A DNA stretch of 33,846 nt from Amycolatopsis orientalis DSM 43388. GTDB lineage: Bacteria; Actinomycetota; Actinomycetes; Mycobacteriales; Pseudonocardiaceae. This document shows positions 25,652 through 33,143 of this stretch, one piece after another. Under the pieces are notes generated by a model. That model saw nothing but the letters and a program-made list of their open reading frames with translations, made no database searches and was not told the origin of the DNA. The DNA lies in assembly GCF_000411975.1 (NCBI RefSeq), contig NZ_ASXG01000152.1, forward strand, positions 1 to 33,846, read 5' to 3'. The first letter of the stretch is position 1, and every line of letters starts with the position of its first letter. A program made the position numbers and the translations under genes.

Positions 25652-26608
25652 GTGACGACCGATCGACCTGGGCTGGGCCCGGCGTTCCCGCGCGTGCCGG
25701 CGTTGTCGCTCGGCTCGTGGAACACCTGGGACCGGATGGAATTCGGCGACGCGGTCGCGCTGATCGCGCGCGCGGCCGAGCTCGGGCTCGCCTTCTTCGA
25801 CGTCGCGCACTACGACATGGGGCCGCACGCCGAGGGATCCACGACCGATCAGATCTTCGGCCGTGCGGTGCGCGAGGCCGGTCTCGCCCGGGAAGACTGG
25901 CTCTACTGCGGAAAACTCTGGCTCTGGGACTACCCGAACGTCGGCTTCGCGCAGCAGATGACCACCTCGCTGGAACGCGTCGGCGTCGAATCGGCCGACC
26001 TGGTCGTGGTCGGCGACTACTTCGGGGAACTCGACCTCGAACGGGTCGTCGCGGACGTCGCCGAGCAGATGGCCGCTGGCCGGTTCCGCGCGTGGGGCGT
26101 GAACAACTGGCGCATTGACGATCTCCGCACAGTTATCGCCATTGCGCGCAAACAGGGCGTCGAGCCGCCGTCTTTCGCGCAGCTGAAGTACGGGCTCGCG
26201 CGCCGGTCGATGGCCGAAGGCGAATTCTATGCGCCACTGTTCGCTTCCGGAGAGTTGACGCTGCAGGCGTCGGACATTTTCGAGGGGGGCCTGCTCGTCG
26301 GGAATGTGAAGCCGAATCGCAAGATCGGCGCGGATGTCGGTGGCATCCGGGAGAAGATCGCCGCCGCCTGGCCGACGGTGCAGCGGATCGCGAGCGAACT
26401 GGACGCGTCGCCGGCGCAGCTGGGAATCGCGTTCTGTCTGGCGAATCCCGCGACTGCCAACGTTCTGGTCGGCGTCTCGCGGCTGGCGCAGCTGGAGGAC
26501 AACGCGGGCGCGCTCGCCTTGCTGGAACGCGTCGGCGCGGACCGGATCCGCGAGCTGACCAGACAGTTGTGGCTCGATCGCGAAGTCGCCGCCGACGGAA
26601 CCTGGTGA
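25652..26608 (+). CDS. Aldo/keto reductase with altered catalytic tetrad (paralogue)
   Basis: A 318-residue AKR-fold protein. Asp50 and Tyr54 (FDVAHYD) and Lys88 (CGKLW) of the catalytic tetrad are kept; the His position is Gly121 (DLVVVGDYF). WGVNNWRIDD and VGVSRLAQLEDNA correspond to the other AKR in this window (WGVNNWSAGN, GATRMAQLEDNL), and both share the unusual His-to-Gly change. The start is GTG 25652 behind AGGAGG. It is divergent from the SDR across dyad site 2 and is followed, after dyad site 3, by the methyltransferase-like gene. It is likely a reductase acting on a relative of the compound handled by the first AKR; inference rests on paralogy and shared regulation. Confidence 0.88.
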   Translation: MTTDRPGLGPAFPRVPALSLGSWNTWDRMEFGDAVALIARAAELGLAFFDVAHYDMGPHAEGSTTDQIFGRAVREAGLAREDWLYCGKLWLWDYPNVGFAQQMTTSLERVGVESADLVVVGDYFGELDLERVVADVAEQMAAGRFRAWGVNNWRIDDLRTVIAIARKQGVEPPSFAQLKYGLARRSMAEGEFYAPLFASGELTLQASDIFEGGLLVGNVKPNRKIGADVGGIREKIAAAWPTVQRIASELDASPAQLGIAFCLANPATANVLVGVSRLAQLEDNAGALALLERVGADRIRELTRQLWLDREVAADGTW

Positions 26609-26621
26609 AGGGGCTGGTGTT

Positions 26622-26645
26622 TTTAGTCGACGTGCGTAGACTAAA
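26622..26645. promoter_or_regulatory. Regulon dyad, site 3 (methyltransferase-like gene), best copy
   Basis: TTTAGTCGAC-GTGC-GTAGACTAAA has perfect outer arms TTTAGTC/GACTAAA and inner AC/GT pairs. TAGACT in the right arm can be the -10 hexamer, 53 bp ahead of ATG 26697, so a bound protein would block RNA polymerase. Confidence 0.78.
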
Positions 26646-26696
26646 GCTTCCCGGGGTGCCCGGAGAGACGCCCCCGACGCCGTGAGGAGCCGCCAC

Positions 26697-27674
26697 ATGA
26701 CGAAACCAGCGCCGGATCGCATCGTCGACATCGCCATCGGGTACATGGGCGCGAAGCAGTTGTTCGCCGCCTCGCGGATCGGCTTGTTCCGCGCCCTCGC
26801 CGACGGTCCGCGGACGGCGCCGGAACTCGCCGCCGCCACCGGCAAGAGCGAGCAGCTGACCCGGATTCTCGCCGACGCGATGAACGCGCGCGGCCTGCTG
26901 GAGCGCACCGACGGCCGCTACGAGCTGGCCGAGGACGCGCGCGAGTACCTGGGCGGGGACGGGGTCACGGATCTGGCGCCGTTCCTGACCTTCCTCAATG
27001 AAATCAGCTACGGCCACTGGCTCCAGTTCGACACCACTGTGGACAGTGCCAAACCGGGCGACCTCCAGATGGACGAGGGCCGCTGGGCGACTTTCATGGC
27101 GGGCGTCATGCGCTACAACGCGCTGCACGCGTCGATGCTCGCGCGCGGCTTCGATTTCTCGCCCTACCGGAACCTGCTCGATCTGGGCGGATTGTCGCCG
27201 GAATTCGCGATCGGCGCGTTGCGGGCGAATCCCGCACTGACCGCTCGTTTCGTTTTCGCCCCCGAGTCCACCCAAGGCATCACCGACGCGGTGAATGCGG
27301 CCGGGTGCGCGGATCGCACGAGCATCGATCCCGCGCCGACCGAATCCGCGGCACCGGGCGGCGAGCACGATCTGGTGATGGTGAACCACGTAGTGCACCG
27401 GTTCACCGCGGAGCAGAACCGGAAGATCCTGGCCAACGCGCGCGCCGCCGCGGCGGACGGAGCGACGTTGCTGCTGCTGGACTTCTTCCTCGACGACGAG
27501 GAACGGCAGCGGCCGATCGACGCGTTGCATGCGGGGGAGTACTTCGTGATCGACGGAACCGTCGTCTATCCGGAGGCGGAAGTCCGCGCCTGGCTGGACG
27601 GGGCGGGATGGCGCGTGTGCGATGTCCTCGCGCTGCCGGGAAGCCCGCGCGTTCTGGTCGCCGACGCCGTCTGA
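26697..27674 (+). CDS. O-methyltransferase-fold protein with degenerate SAM site
   Basis: A 325-residue protein with the layout of class I small-molecule O-methyltransferases: an N-terminal winged-helix dimerisation domain (about 10-90, LFRALADGPRTAPELAAATG) and a C-terminal Rossmann domain. Motif I, normally DxGGGxG, reads D162-L-G-G-L-S-P, losing two glycines. The acidic residue after strand 2 (usually VFDLP) is Ala188 (FVFAPE). The later NHVVHRFTAEQNRKIL and LLLLDFFLDD match the family well. It may not bind SAM normally and may have a non-methylating role, as some relatives do. ATG 26697 is used for its GAGGAG; ATG 26682 lies upstream. Dyad site 3 sits just before the gene and a terminator just after, so it forms its own transcription unit. 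Confidence 0.85.
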   Translation: MTKPAPDRIVDIAIGYMGAKQLFAASRIGLFRALADGPRTAPELAAATGKSEQLTRILADAMNARGLLERTDGRYELAEDAREYLGGDGVTDLAPFLTFLNEISYGHWLQFDTTVDSAKPGDLQMDEGRWATFMAGVMRYNALHASMLARGFDFSPYRNLLDLGGLSPEFAIGALRANPALTARFVFAPESTQGITDAVNAAGCADRTSIDPAPTESAAPGGEHDLVMVNHVVHRFTAEQNRKILANARAAAADGATLLLLDFFLDDEERQRPIDALHAGEYFVIDGTVVYPEAEVRAWLDGAGWRVCDVLALPGSPRVLVADAV

Positions 27675-27686
27675 AAACGCCCGGGA

Positions 27687-27727
27687 GGGCCGGGAGATAA
27701 CGAACGCCTCCGGCCCGTTGATTTTTT
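27687..27727 (+). terminator. Intrinsic terminator after the methyltransferase-like gene
   Basis: GGGCCGGGAG (27687-27696) pairs with CTCCGGCCC (27708-27716) with one bulged base, followed by GTTGA and six T (27722-27727). This is the only clear T-run terminator in the window. Its T-run overlaps the next operator (site 4). Confidence 0.8.
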
Positions 27728-27748
27728 AGCCGACAATCGTAGACTATC
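27725..27748. promoter_or_regulatory. Regulon dyad, site 4 (ABC importer operon)
   Basis: TTTAGCCGAC-AATC-GTAGACTATC matches the consensus TTTAGTCNAC-N4-GTNGACTAAA with changes at one inner position and the last two bases. TAGACT at 27741-27746 can be the -10 element for the importer operon; the leader would then be about 95 nt. Confidence 0.7.
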
Positions 27749-27847
27749 CCGCACCACGGCGAGCCGGGCCGCATTCGAAGGCGCGCCGTTCCCGGCGGGG
27801 CGCCGAGCGATCCCGCCGGCGGTCCAGCACCCTGAGAGAGGGACTCA

Positions 27848-29371
27848 ATGACGAGGAGAAGGACAGCGGCGTTGTTCGCGGCGGCCGCCGCGGCGCTGCT
27901 CGCGATCGCCGGATGCACCGGCTCGGGCGCCGCCGGGGCAGGCGCGGGCACCGACGAGCTGAAGGCGGGCGTGTTCCTCGACGTGACGTCGTGGGACCCG
28001 GCCAACGCCGACATCGGCTTCGACGGCCCGTACCTGTCCGCCGTCTACGACCCGCTGGTCGCGTTGGACAAGGACGCCAAGCCGATCCCCGCGCTCGCGA
28101 AGTCGTGGGACTGGTCGGCCGACCGGCTGACGCTGACCCTGCACCTGCGCGACGACGTCGCGTTCGACGACGGCCAGAAGTTCGACGCCGCCGCCGCGGT
28201 CGAGAACCTCAACCACCTCAAGTCCGGCACCCGGTCCGGCCAGGCCTACATCGACGTGCGGAGCGTCGAGGCCAAGGACGCCTCGACCGTCGTCCTCCAT
28301 CTGTCCGAACGCGACGACGCGCTGCTGTACTTCATGGGCCTCGGCCGCAGCTGGATGGCCTCGCCCAAGGCGATCAAGGCCAACTCGCTCGCCAACGGCC
28401 CGGACGGCTCCGGCCCGTACACGTTCGACAAGGCGTCTTCGCAACCGCAGTCGCAGTACGTCTTCAAGAAGCGCCCGAAGCACTGGGACAGCGCGACATA
28501 CCCGTTCCCGACCGTGCGGCTGTTCCCGATCACCGACCAGGCGGCGAGCTTCAACGCGATGCTGTCCGGTCAGCTGAACGTCCAGTTCGCCAACGCCGCG
28601 AACCTGCCCAAGGCCCAGCAGAACGGCTGGAACGTCGCGAAGAAGCCGGCGTCCTGGGTGGGCGTGCAGTTCGCCGACCGCACCGGCAGCCAGGTGAAGG
28701 CGCTCGGCGACCAGCGCGTGCGGCAGGCGATCTCCTACGCCTTCGACGCGGCCGGGATCCTCAAAGCGGTCGGCAACGACGCCGGCACGGTCACCGACCA
28801 GCTGTGGCCGAGCGGCAGCGCGGTCTACGACCCGGCGGGCAACAGCAAGTACAAGACCGACCTCGCGAAGGCCAAGCAACTGCTCGCCGAAGCCGGGTAC
28901 GGAGGCGGGTTCAGCCTGAAGATGCCGATGTCCACGATCTTCCAGGCGTGGCAGCCCGCCGCCGAGCAGACGTTCGGGCAGCTGGGCATCAAGGTCGACT
29001 GGCAGAACATGTCGATGCCGGACTACCAGAAGAACGCGCCGACCTACCCGATGTTCCTCGCGGTGATCGCGATGGACGGCAACGACATGGCCACGCTGAC
29101 CGACCAGGTCACGTCGAAGCAGTGGTACAACCCCAATCCGTCGGTGGACGCCTTCCCGGAGGTGAAGGCGCTCGTGCAGAAGGCGGAACAGGCCCCGCCG
29201 GGCCCGGAGCAGACCGCGGCGCTCAAGCAGCTCAACACGAAGCTCGTGGACCTCGCCTGGTGGGACGTCTGGTACCAGGCCGACAACCTCTACTTCAGCG
29301 TCAAGGGCATCACCGTCACGCCGATCACCGGCATGATGTTCCCGACGCTGCGGTTCATCCAGCGCGGCTGA
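27848..29371 (+). CDS. ABC importer substrate-binding lipoprotein (peptide/nickel/opine type)
   Basis: A 507-residue SBP_bac_5-family lipoprotein. The basic N-terminus, hydrophobic core and lipobox IAGC give lipidated Cys23. The mature protein has family marks: WDPANADIGFDGPYLSAVYDPLV, LTLHLRDDVAFDDGQKFDAAA, GSGPYTFDK, and VRQAISYAFDAAGI with later YNPNPSVDAFP. It captures a ligand outside the membrane and delivers it to the permeases encoded next. Ligand class (di/oligopeptide, opine, glycoconjugate) cannot be fixed from sequence. The start is ATG 27848 behind GAGAGAGGG. First gene of the operon, downstream of dyad site 4; a stem-loop separates it from the permease gene. Confidence 0.93.
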   Translation: MTRRRTAALFAAAAAALLAIAGCTGSGAAGAGAGTDELKAGVFLDVTSWDPANADIGFDGPYLSAVYDPLVALDKDAKPIPALAKSWDWSADRLTLTLHLRDDVAFDDGQKFDAAAAVENLNHLKSGTRSGQAYIDVRSVEAKDASTVVLHLSERDDALLYFMGLGRSWMASPKAIKANSLANGPDGSGPYTFDKASSQPQSQYVFKKRPKHWDSATYPFPTVRLFPITDQAASFNAMLSGQLNVQFANAANLPKAQQNGWNVAKKPASWVGVQFADRTGSQVKALGDQRVRQAISYAFDAAGILKAVGNDAGTVTDQLWPSGSAVYDPAGNSKYKTDLAKAKQLLAEAGYGGGFSLKMPMSTIFQAWQPAAEQTFGQLGIKVDWQNMSMPDYQKNAPTYPMFLAVIAMDGNDMATLTDQVTSKQWYNPNPSVDAFPEVKALVQKAEQAPPGPEQTAALKQLNTKLVDLAWWDVWYQADNLYFSVKGITVTPITGMMFPTLRFIQRG

Positions 29372-29382
29372 CGCGCCCGTCG

Positions 29383-29423
29383 TCCCGGGGCCCGATCCGT
29401 TGTGGAGGGACAGCGCCCCGGGA
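29383..29423 (+). promoter_or_regulatory. Intercistronic stem-loop in the importer operon
   Basis: TCCCGGGGC (29383-29391) and GCCCCGGGA (29415-29423) form a perfect 9-bp stem around a 23-nt loop between the binding-protein and permease genes. The right arm touches the AAGGAG ribosome site (29423-29428). Such hairpins commonly keep binding-protein levels above permease levels; the effect here is inferred. Confidence 0.5.
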
Positions 29424-29435
29424 AGGAGCCGGAAC

Positions 29436-30377
29436 ATGCTCACATTCATCGTCAAACGCCTGGTGTCCGGGATCCTGCTGCTCGTGCTCGTCACGAGCGG
29501 CACGTTCTTCCTGGCGCACGCGGCGGTGGGGGACCCGACCGCCGGGCTGCTCGGCAACAGCGCGACCCCCGCGCAGCAGGCGGCGCTGCGCGCCCAGATC
29601 GGGTACGACCGGCCGCTGCTCGCCCAGTTCTGGGACTGGCTGTCGCACGCGGCCACCGGAGATTTCGGGACTTCCTGGCGGAATTTCCAGCCGGTCGGCG
29701 AGCAGATCGCGCTGCGCGTGCCGGTGACGCTGTCGGTGGTGATCGCCGCGACCGTGCTCGCCGCGATCCTCGGCGTGCTCGTCGGCGTCCTGTGCGGGTT
29801 GCGGCCCGGCGGCGTCGTCGACCGCGTGCTGAAGCTCGCCTCGGTGGTGCTGTTCGCGCTGCCCGGGTTCTGGGTCAGCCTCGTGCTGGTCACCTGGTTC
29901 GCGATCCAGCTGCAGTGGTTCCCCGCGGTCGGCTACGTGTCGCCGGACCAGTCGTTCGCCGGCTGGCTGCGCTCGATCGCGCTGCCGTCGATCTCGCTGT
30001 CGCTCGGCGCGATCGTGATGATCGCCGAACAGCTCCGCAACGGCTTTCTCCAGGTCGCGAACAAGGACTTCGTCCGCACGCTGCGGGCGCGCGGCCTGTC
30101 GTCGCGCCGGGTCACCACGCACGTGCTGCGCAACGCGTCGCCGTCCGCGCTGACCGTGCTGGCGCTGATGTTCGTGGGCCTGCTCGGCGGCGCGGTCGTC
30201 GTGGAGATCGTCTTCAACCTGCCCGGGATCGGAAGCCTGACGCAGTCGGCGTCGCAGATCGGCGACATCCCGGTGCTGCTCGGCCTGACCGCGGTGACCG
30301 TCGTGTTCGTCGTGATCGTCAACTTCCTGCTCGACCTCGTGCTCGGGTGGGTCAACCCGAAGGTGCGCGACCGATGA
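29436..30377 (+). CDS. ABC importer permease, DppB/OppB type
   Basis: A 313-residue inner-membrane permease. The N-terminal helix (FIVKRLVSGILLLVLVTSGTFFL) is followed by an external domain with GNSATPAQQAALR. Five further helices make the usual six. The cytoplasmic EAA loop that contacts the ATPase is FVRTLRARGLSSRRVTTHVLRNA (about 209-231). ATG 29436 is used because AAGGAG stands 7 nt ahead; an in-frame start at 29400 is less likely. Its TGA overlaps the ATG of the fused permease-ATPase (ATGA, 30374-30377). It should pair with that protein's permease half as the transmembrane heterodimer. Confidence 0.93.
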   Translation: MLTFIVKRLVSGILLLVLVTSGTFFLAHAAVGDPTAGLLGNSATPAQQAALRAQIGYDRPLLAQFWDWLSHAATGDFGTSWRNFQPVGEQIALRVPVTLSVVIAATVLAAILGVLVGVLCGLRPGGVVDRVLKLASVVLFALPGFWVSLVLVTWFAIQLQWFPAVGYVSPDQSFAGWLRSIALPSISLSLGAIVMIAEQLRNGFLQVANKDFVRTLRARGLSSRRVTTHVLRNASPSALTVLALMFVGLLGGAVVVEIVFNLPGIGSLTQSASQIGDIPVLLGLTAVTVVFVVIVNFLLDLVLGWVNPKVRDR

Positions 30378-32200
30378 CCGCTGCCCCGTTCCCCGCCCAG
30401 CTCGCTCCGGTGAAGCGGATTTCCTTGCTGCGCCGGTACTTCCGCCGTCCGATCGGCGTGGTCGCACTCGTCGTGTTCGCGCTGATCGTGCTGGCCGCGG
30501 TGTTCGCTCCGTGGCTGGCCCCGTACGACCCGAACCACGTCGACTTCGCGCTCACCCACGCCGAACCCGGCAACGGGCATCTGCTCGGCGGCGACTCCGC
30601 CGGACGCGACATCCTGAGCCGGCTGCTCTACGGCGCGCGGACCACGCTGTACGGCGGCCTGATCACCTGCGTCACCGGGATCGTGCTCGGCGTCCCGACC
30701 GGAGTGGTCGCCGGGTACTTCGGCGGAGCCACCGACCGGATCTGCTCGTGGATCAGCGACGCGCTGCAGTCGGTGCCCGGCATGATCGTGCTGCTGGTCG
30801 TCGCGGCCGGCACCGGCCAGGACTTCACCGTGCTGATGATCGCACTCGGCGTGTTCCTCTCGCCCGGCTACTACCGGATCACCCGCGCCCGCGCGCTGAC
30901 CGTCCGCCGGGAGCCCTACATCGACGCCGCGCGCGTCGCCGGGGTCGGCACGCTGCGGATCCTGCGCACGCACCTGCTGCGCGCGGTGTACGCGCCGATC
31001 ATCGTGCAGACCGCGCTCACCGCCGGGCTCGCCATCGGCATGCAGGCCGGTCTGCAGTTCCTCGGGATCGGTGCGGCGTCGACGCCCAGCTGGGGCCAGA
31101 CGATGAACGACGGCTTCCTGAACATGCTGACGTACCCGCTGATCCTGCTGTGGCCGTCGATCGCGCTGGGCGTGACGATCGCCGCCCTCGCGTTCATCGG
31201 CTCGACGCTCGCCGACCTGGTCAGCGTCCGCGCCGAACAGCCGACCCGCCGCAGCCGGGCTCGGGTGCGGGAAGCGCTCGCGGCGCCTGCCCCGGATGCG
31301 TTGCCGGGTAACGCGGTTTCGGGCAGTCACGAGCACGCGGCGGCGGATTGCGCGCTGCGGATCGAAAACCTGCGGGTCGGCTACGCGACCGACAAGGGCA
31401 TCAAGGAGGTCGTGCGCGGGGTGTCGCTGGACGCGGCGCCTGGAGAGGTCCTCGGGATCGTCGGCGAATCCGGGTCCGGCAAGACGCAGACGGTGTTCTC
31501 GGTGCTCGACCTGCTGCCGCCGGGCGGGACCGCGGTCGCGGACGGGATCTGGGTCGGCGGCCGCGAGGTCGGGAACGCGGCGGAGCGGGCGAAACTGCTC
31601 GGCCGCGAGATCGGGTACGTGCCGCAGGAACCGATGACGAACCTCGACCCGTGCTACCGGATCGGACACCAGCTCGTCGAACCGCTGCGGCGCGTGCACG
31701 GGCTGGACAAGGCGGCCGCGAAGAAGCGGGCGCGCGAGGTCCTGGTGCGCGTCGGACTCACCGACCCGGACCGGGTCATGGCGAGCTATCCGCACCAGAT
31801 CTCCGGCGGCATGGCGCAGCGCGTGCTGATCGCCGGCGCGGTGGCCGGGCGGCCGTCGCTGCTGGTCGCCGACGAGCCGACGACCGCGCTGGACGTCACG
31901 GTGCAGGCCGAGGTGCTGGAGCTGCTGCGCGAACTGCAGGCCGAGTACGGGATGGCACTGGTGATCGTGACGCACAACTTCGGCGTCGTGGCCGACATCT
32001 GCGACCGCGTCGTGGTGATGAAGGACGGCCGGATCGTGGAAACCGGTCCGGTGGAACAGATCTTCCGCGCGCCTGAGGACCCCTGCACCGCCGAGCTGAT
32101 CAGCGCGTCGCTGGACGACACCGAAGGACGGGACGAGTTGGACGCGGCCTGGGAACAGCGCGGCCTTGCCCACGCGGCCGGCGAGGAGGCCGGGCGATGA
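30374..32200 (+). CDS. ABC importer permease-ATPase fusion (DppC-DppD type)
   Basis: A 608-residue fusion. Residues 1-285 are a DppC-type permease: first helix at about 27-50, LGGDSAGRDILSRLLYGAR, the EAA loop around 182-205 (YIDAARVAG), and the last helix near 262-284. A linker rich in Arg, Ala and Pro (about 286-325) joins it to an ATPase (326-608). The ATPase has Walker A GESGSGKT at 364-371, Q-loop PQEPM, signature ISGGM at 476-480, Walker B LLVADEP with Glu501, and a switch His in THNFG. One polypeptide thus supplies one membrane half and one motor half; this fusion is known in actinomycetes. Starts and ends in 4-nt overlaps with both neighbours. Confidence 0.93.
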   Translation: MTAAPFPAQLAPVKRISLLRRYFRRPIGVVALVVFALIVLAAVFAPWLAPYDPNHVDFALTHAEPGNGHLLGGDSAGRDILSRLLYGARTTLYGGLITCVTGIVLGVPTGVVAGYFGGATDRICSWISDALQSVPGMIVLLVVAAGTGQDFTVLMIALGVFLSPGYYRITRARALTVRREPYIDAARVAGVGTLRILRTHLLRAVYAPIIVQTALTAGLAIGMQAGLQFLGIGAASTPSWGQTMNDGFLNMLTYPLILLWPSIALGVTIAALAFIGSTLADLVSVRAEQPTRRSRARVREALAAPAPDALPGNAVSGSHEHAAADCALRIENLRVGYATDKGIKEVVRGVSLDAAPGEVLGIVGESGSGKTQTVFSVLDLLPPGGTAVADGIWVGGREVGNAAERAKLLGREIGYVPQEPMTNLDPCYRIGHQLVEPLRRVHGLDKAAAKKRAREVLVRVGLTDPDRVMASYPHQISGGMAQRVLIAGAVAGRPSLLVADEPTTALDVTVQAEVLELLRELQAEYGMALVIVTHNFGVVADICDRVVVMKDGRIVETGPVEQIFRAPEDPCTAELISASLDDTEGRDELDAAWEQRGLAHAAGEEAGR

Positions 32201-33018
32201 CCGGGGTGGCGCCGCTGCTGACGATCGAGGACCTGGTCGTCGACTACCGGCTCAGCCGCCGGGTCCGGTTTCGGGCGCTGAAAGGGATTTCGCTCGACGT
32301 GAAGCCCGGCGAATGCGTCGGGCTGGTCGGCGAGAGCGGCTCGGGAAAGTCCACTTTGGGCAAAGCCGTGCTGGGTCTCGCCGCGCCGGAGTCCGGCCGG
32401 ATCACCTTCGACGGCGAGGACATCACGCACGCCCGGGGCGCGGCCCGGCGGCGGCTGGCCAGCGACCTCCAGGTGGTGTTCCAGGACCCGTACGGTTCGC
32501 TGGACCCGACCATGACCGTCGGCGAAGTCCTCGCCGAACCGCTCGTGGTGGCCGGCACCTCGCGCGCGGACGCCCGGACGCTGGTCGCGGACATGCTCGA
32601 CCGGGTGCGCCTGCCCGCCGACGCGGTGCACCGGTACCCGGCAGAGTTCTCCGGCGGCCAGCGGCAGCGCATCGCGATCGCGCGGGCACTGGTCCGCCGC
32701 CCGCGGCTGGTCGTGTGCGACGAGCCGGTGAGCGCGCTCGACCTGACCACGCAGGCGACGATCCTGGACCTGTTCCTGGAACTGCAGCGCGAGACCGGGG
32801 TGTCGTACCTGTTCGTCTCGCACGACCTCGGGGTGGTGCACCGGATCTGCCACCGGGTCTCCGTGCTGTATCAAGGAGAGATCGTGGAATCCGGGCCGAC
32901 GGCTTCGATCACCCGCACCCCGGAGCATCCGTACACGCGGCGGCTGCTGCTGGCCGCTCCGGTGGCCGACCCCGCCCGGCAGGCCGAGAGACGGGCGGCT
33001 CGGCTGGGGCTCGGGTAA
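32197..33018 (+). CDS. ABC importer ATPase, DppF/OppF type
   Basis: A 273-residue ATPase that pairs with the ATPase half of the fusion protein. It has Walker A GESGSGKS at about 48-55, Q-loop VFQDPYGSLDPTM (typical OppF), signature FSGGQRQR, Walker B LVVCDEPVSALD, and a switch His in VSHDLGVVH. The C-terminus (HPYTRRLLLAAP) is the short oligopeptide-transporter tail. Its ATG overlaps the previous gene's TGA (32197-32200). It completes the importer. A TetR gene follows after 125 nt. Confidence 0.93.
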   Translation: MTGVAPLLTIEDLVVDYRLSRRVRFRALKGISLDVKPGECVGLVGESGSGKSTLGKAVLGLAAPESGRITFDGEDITHARGAARRRLASDLQVVFQDPYGSLDPTMTVGEVLAEPLVVAGTSRADARTLVADMLDRVRLPADAVHRYPAEFSGGQRQRIAIARALVRRPRLVVCDEPVSALDLTTQATILDLFLELQRETGVSYLFVSHDLGVVHRICHRVSVLYQGEIVESGPTASITRTPEHPYTRRLLLAAPVADPARQAERRAARLGLG

Positions 33019-33126
33019 GCGCGCCTTTCCATCCGCCCGGGCCGCGGCTCGTTGCCGCGCCCCGATTCCGGGCTCGCCGCTCCCGCGGGCGGTCGAGCAG
33101 GGGCACCTCCGTCGCGGGAGAAAACG

Positions 33127-33143
33127 GGTTAGAGTCTGTAACC
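33127..33143. promoter_or_regulatory. Dyad and likely leaderless promoter at TetR start
   Basis: GGTTA-N7-TAACC abuts ATG 33144. TAGAGT at 33130-33135 looks like a -10 element, placing transcription start at or near the ATG. No ribosome site is seen. The dyad suits autoregulation and is unlike the four-copy regulon dyad. Confidence 0.5.

Noticed and set aside
27845..32173. Two long minus-strand open frames (682 and 746 codons) under the ABC importer genes
   Set aside because: They are Arg/Val/His/Gln-rich mirror images of four genes with complete transporter motifs; no independent start or domain.
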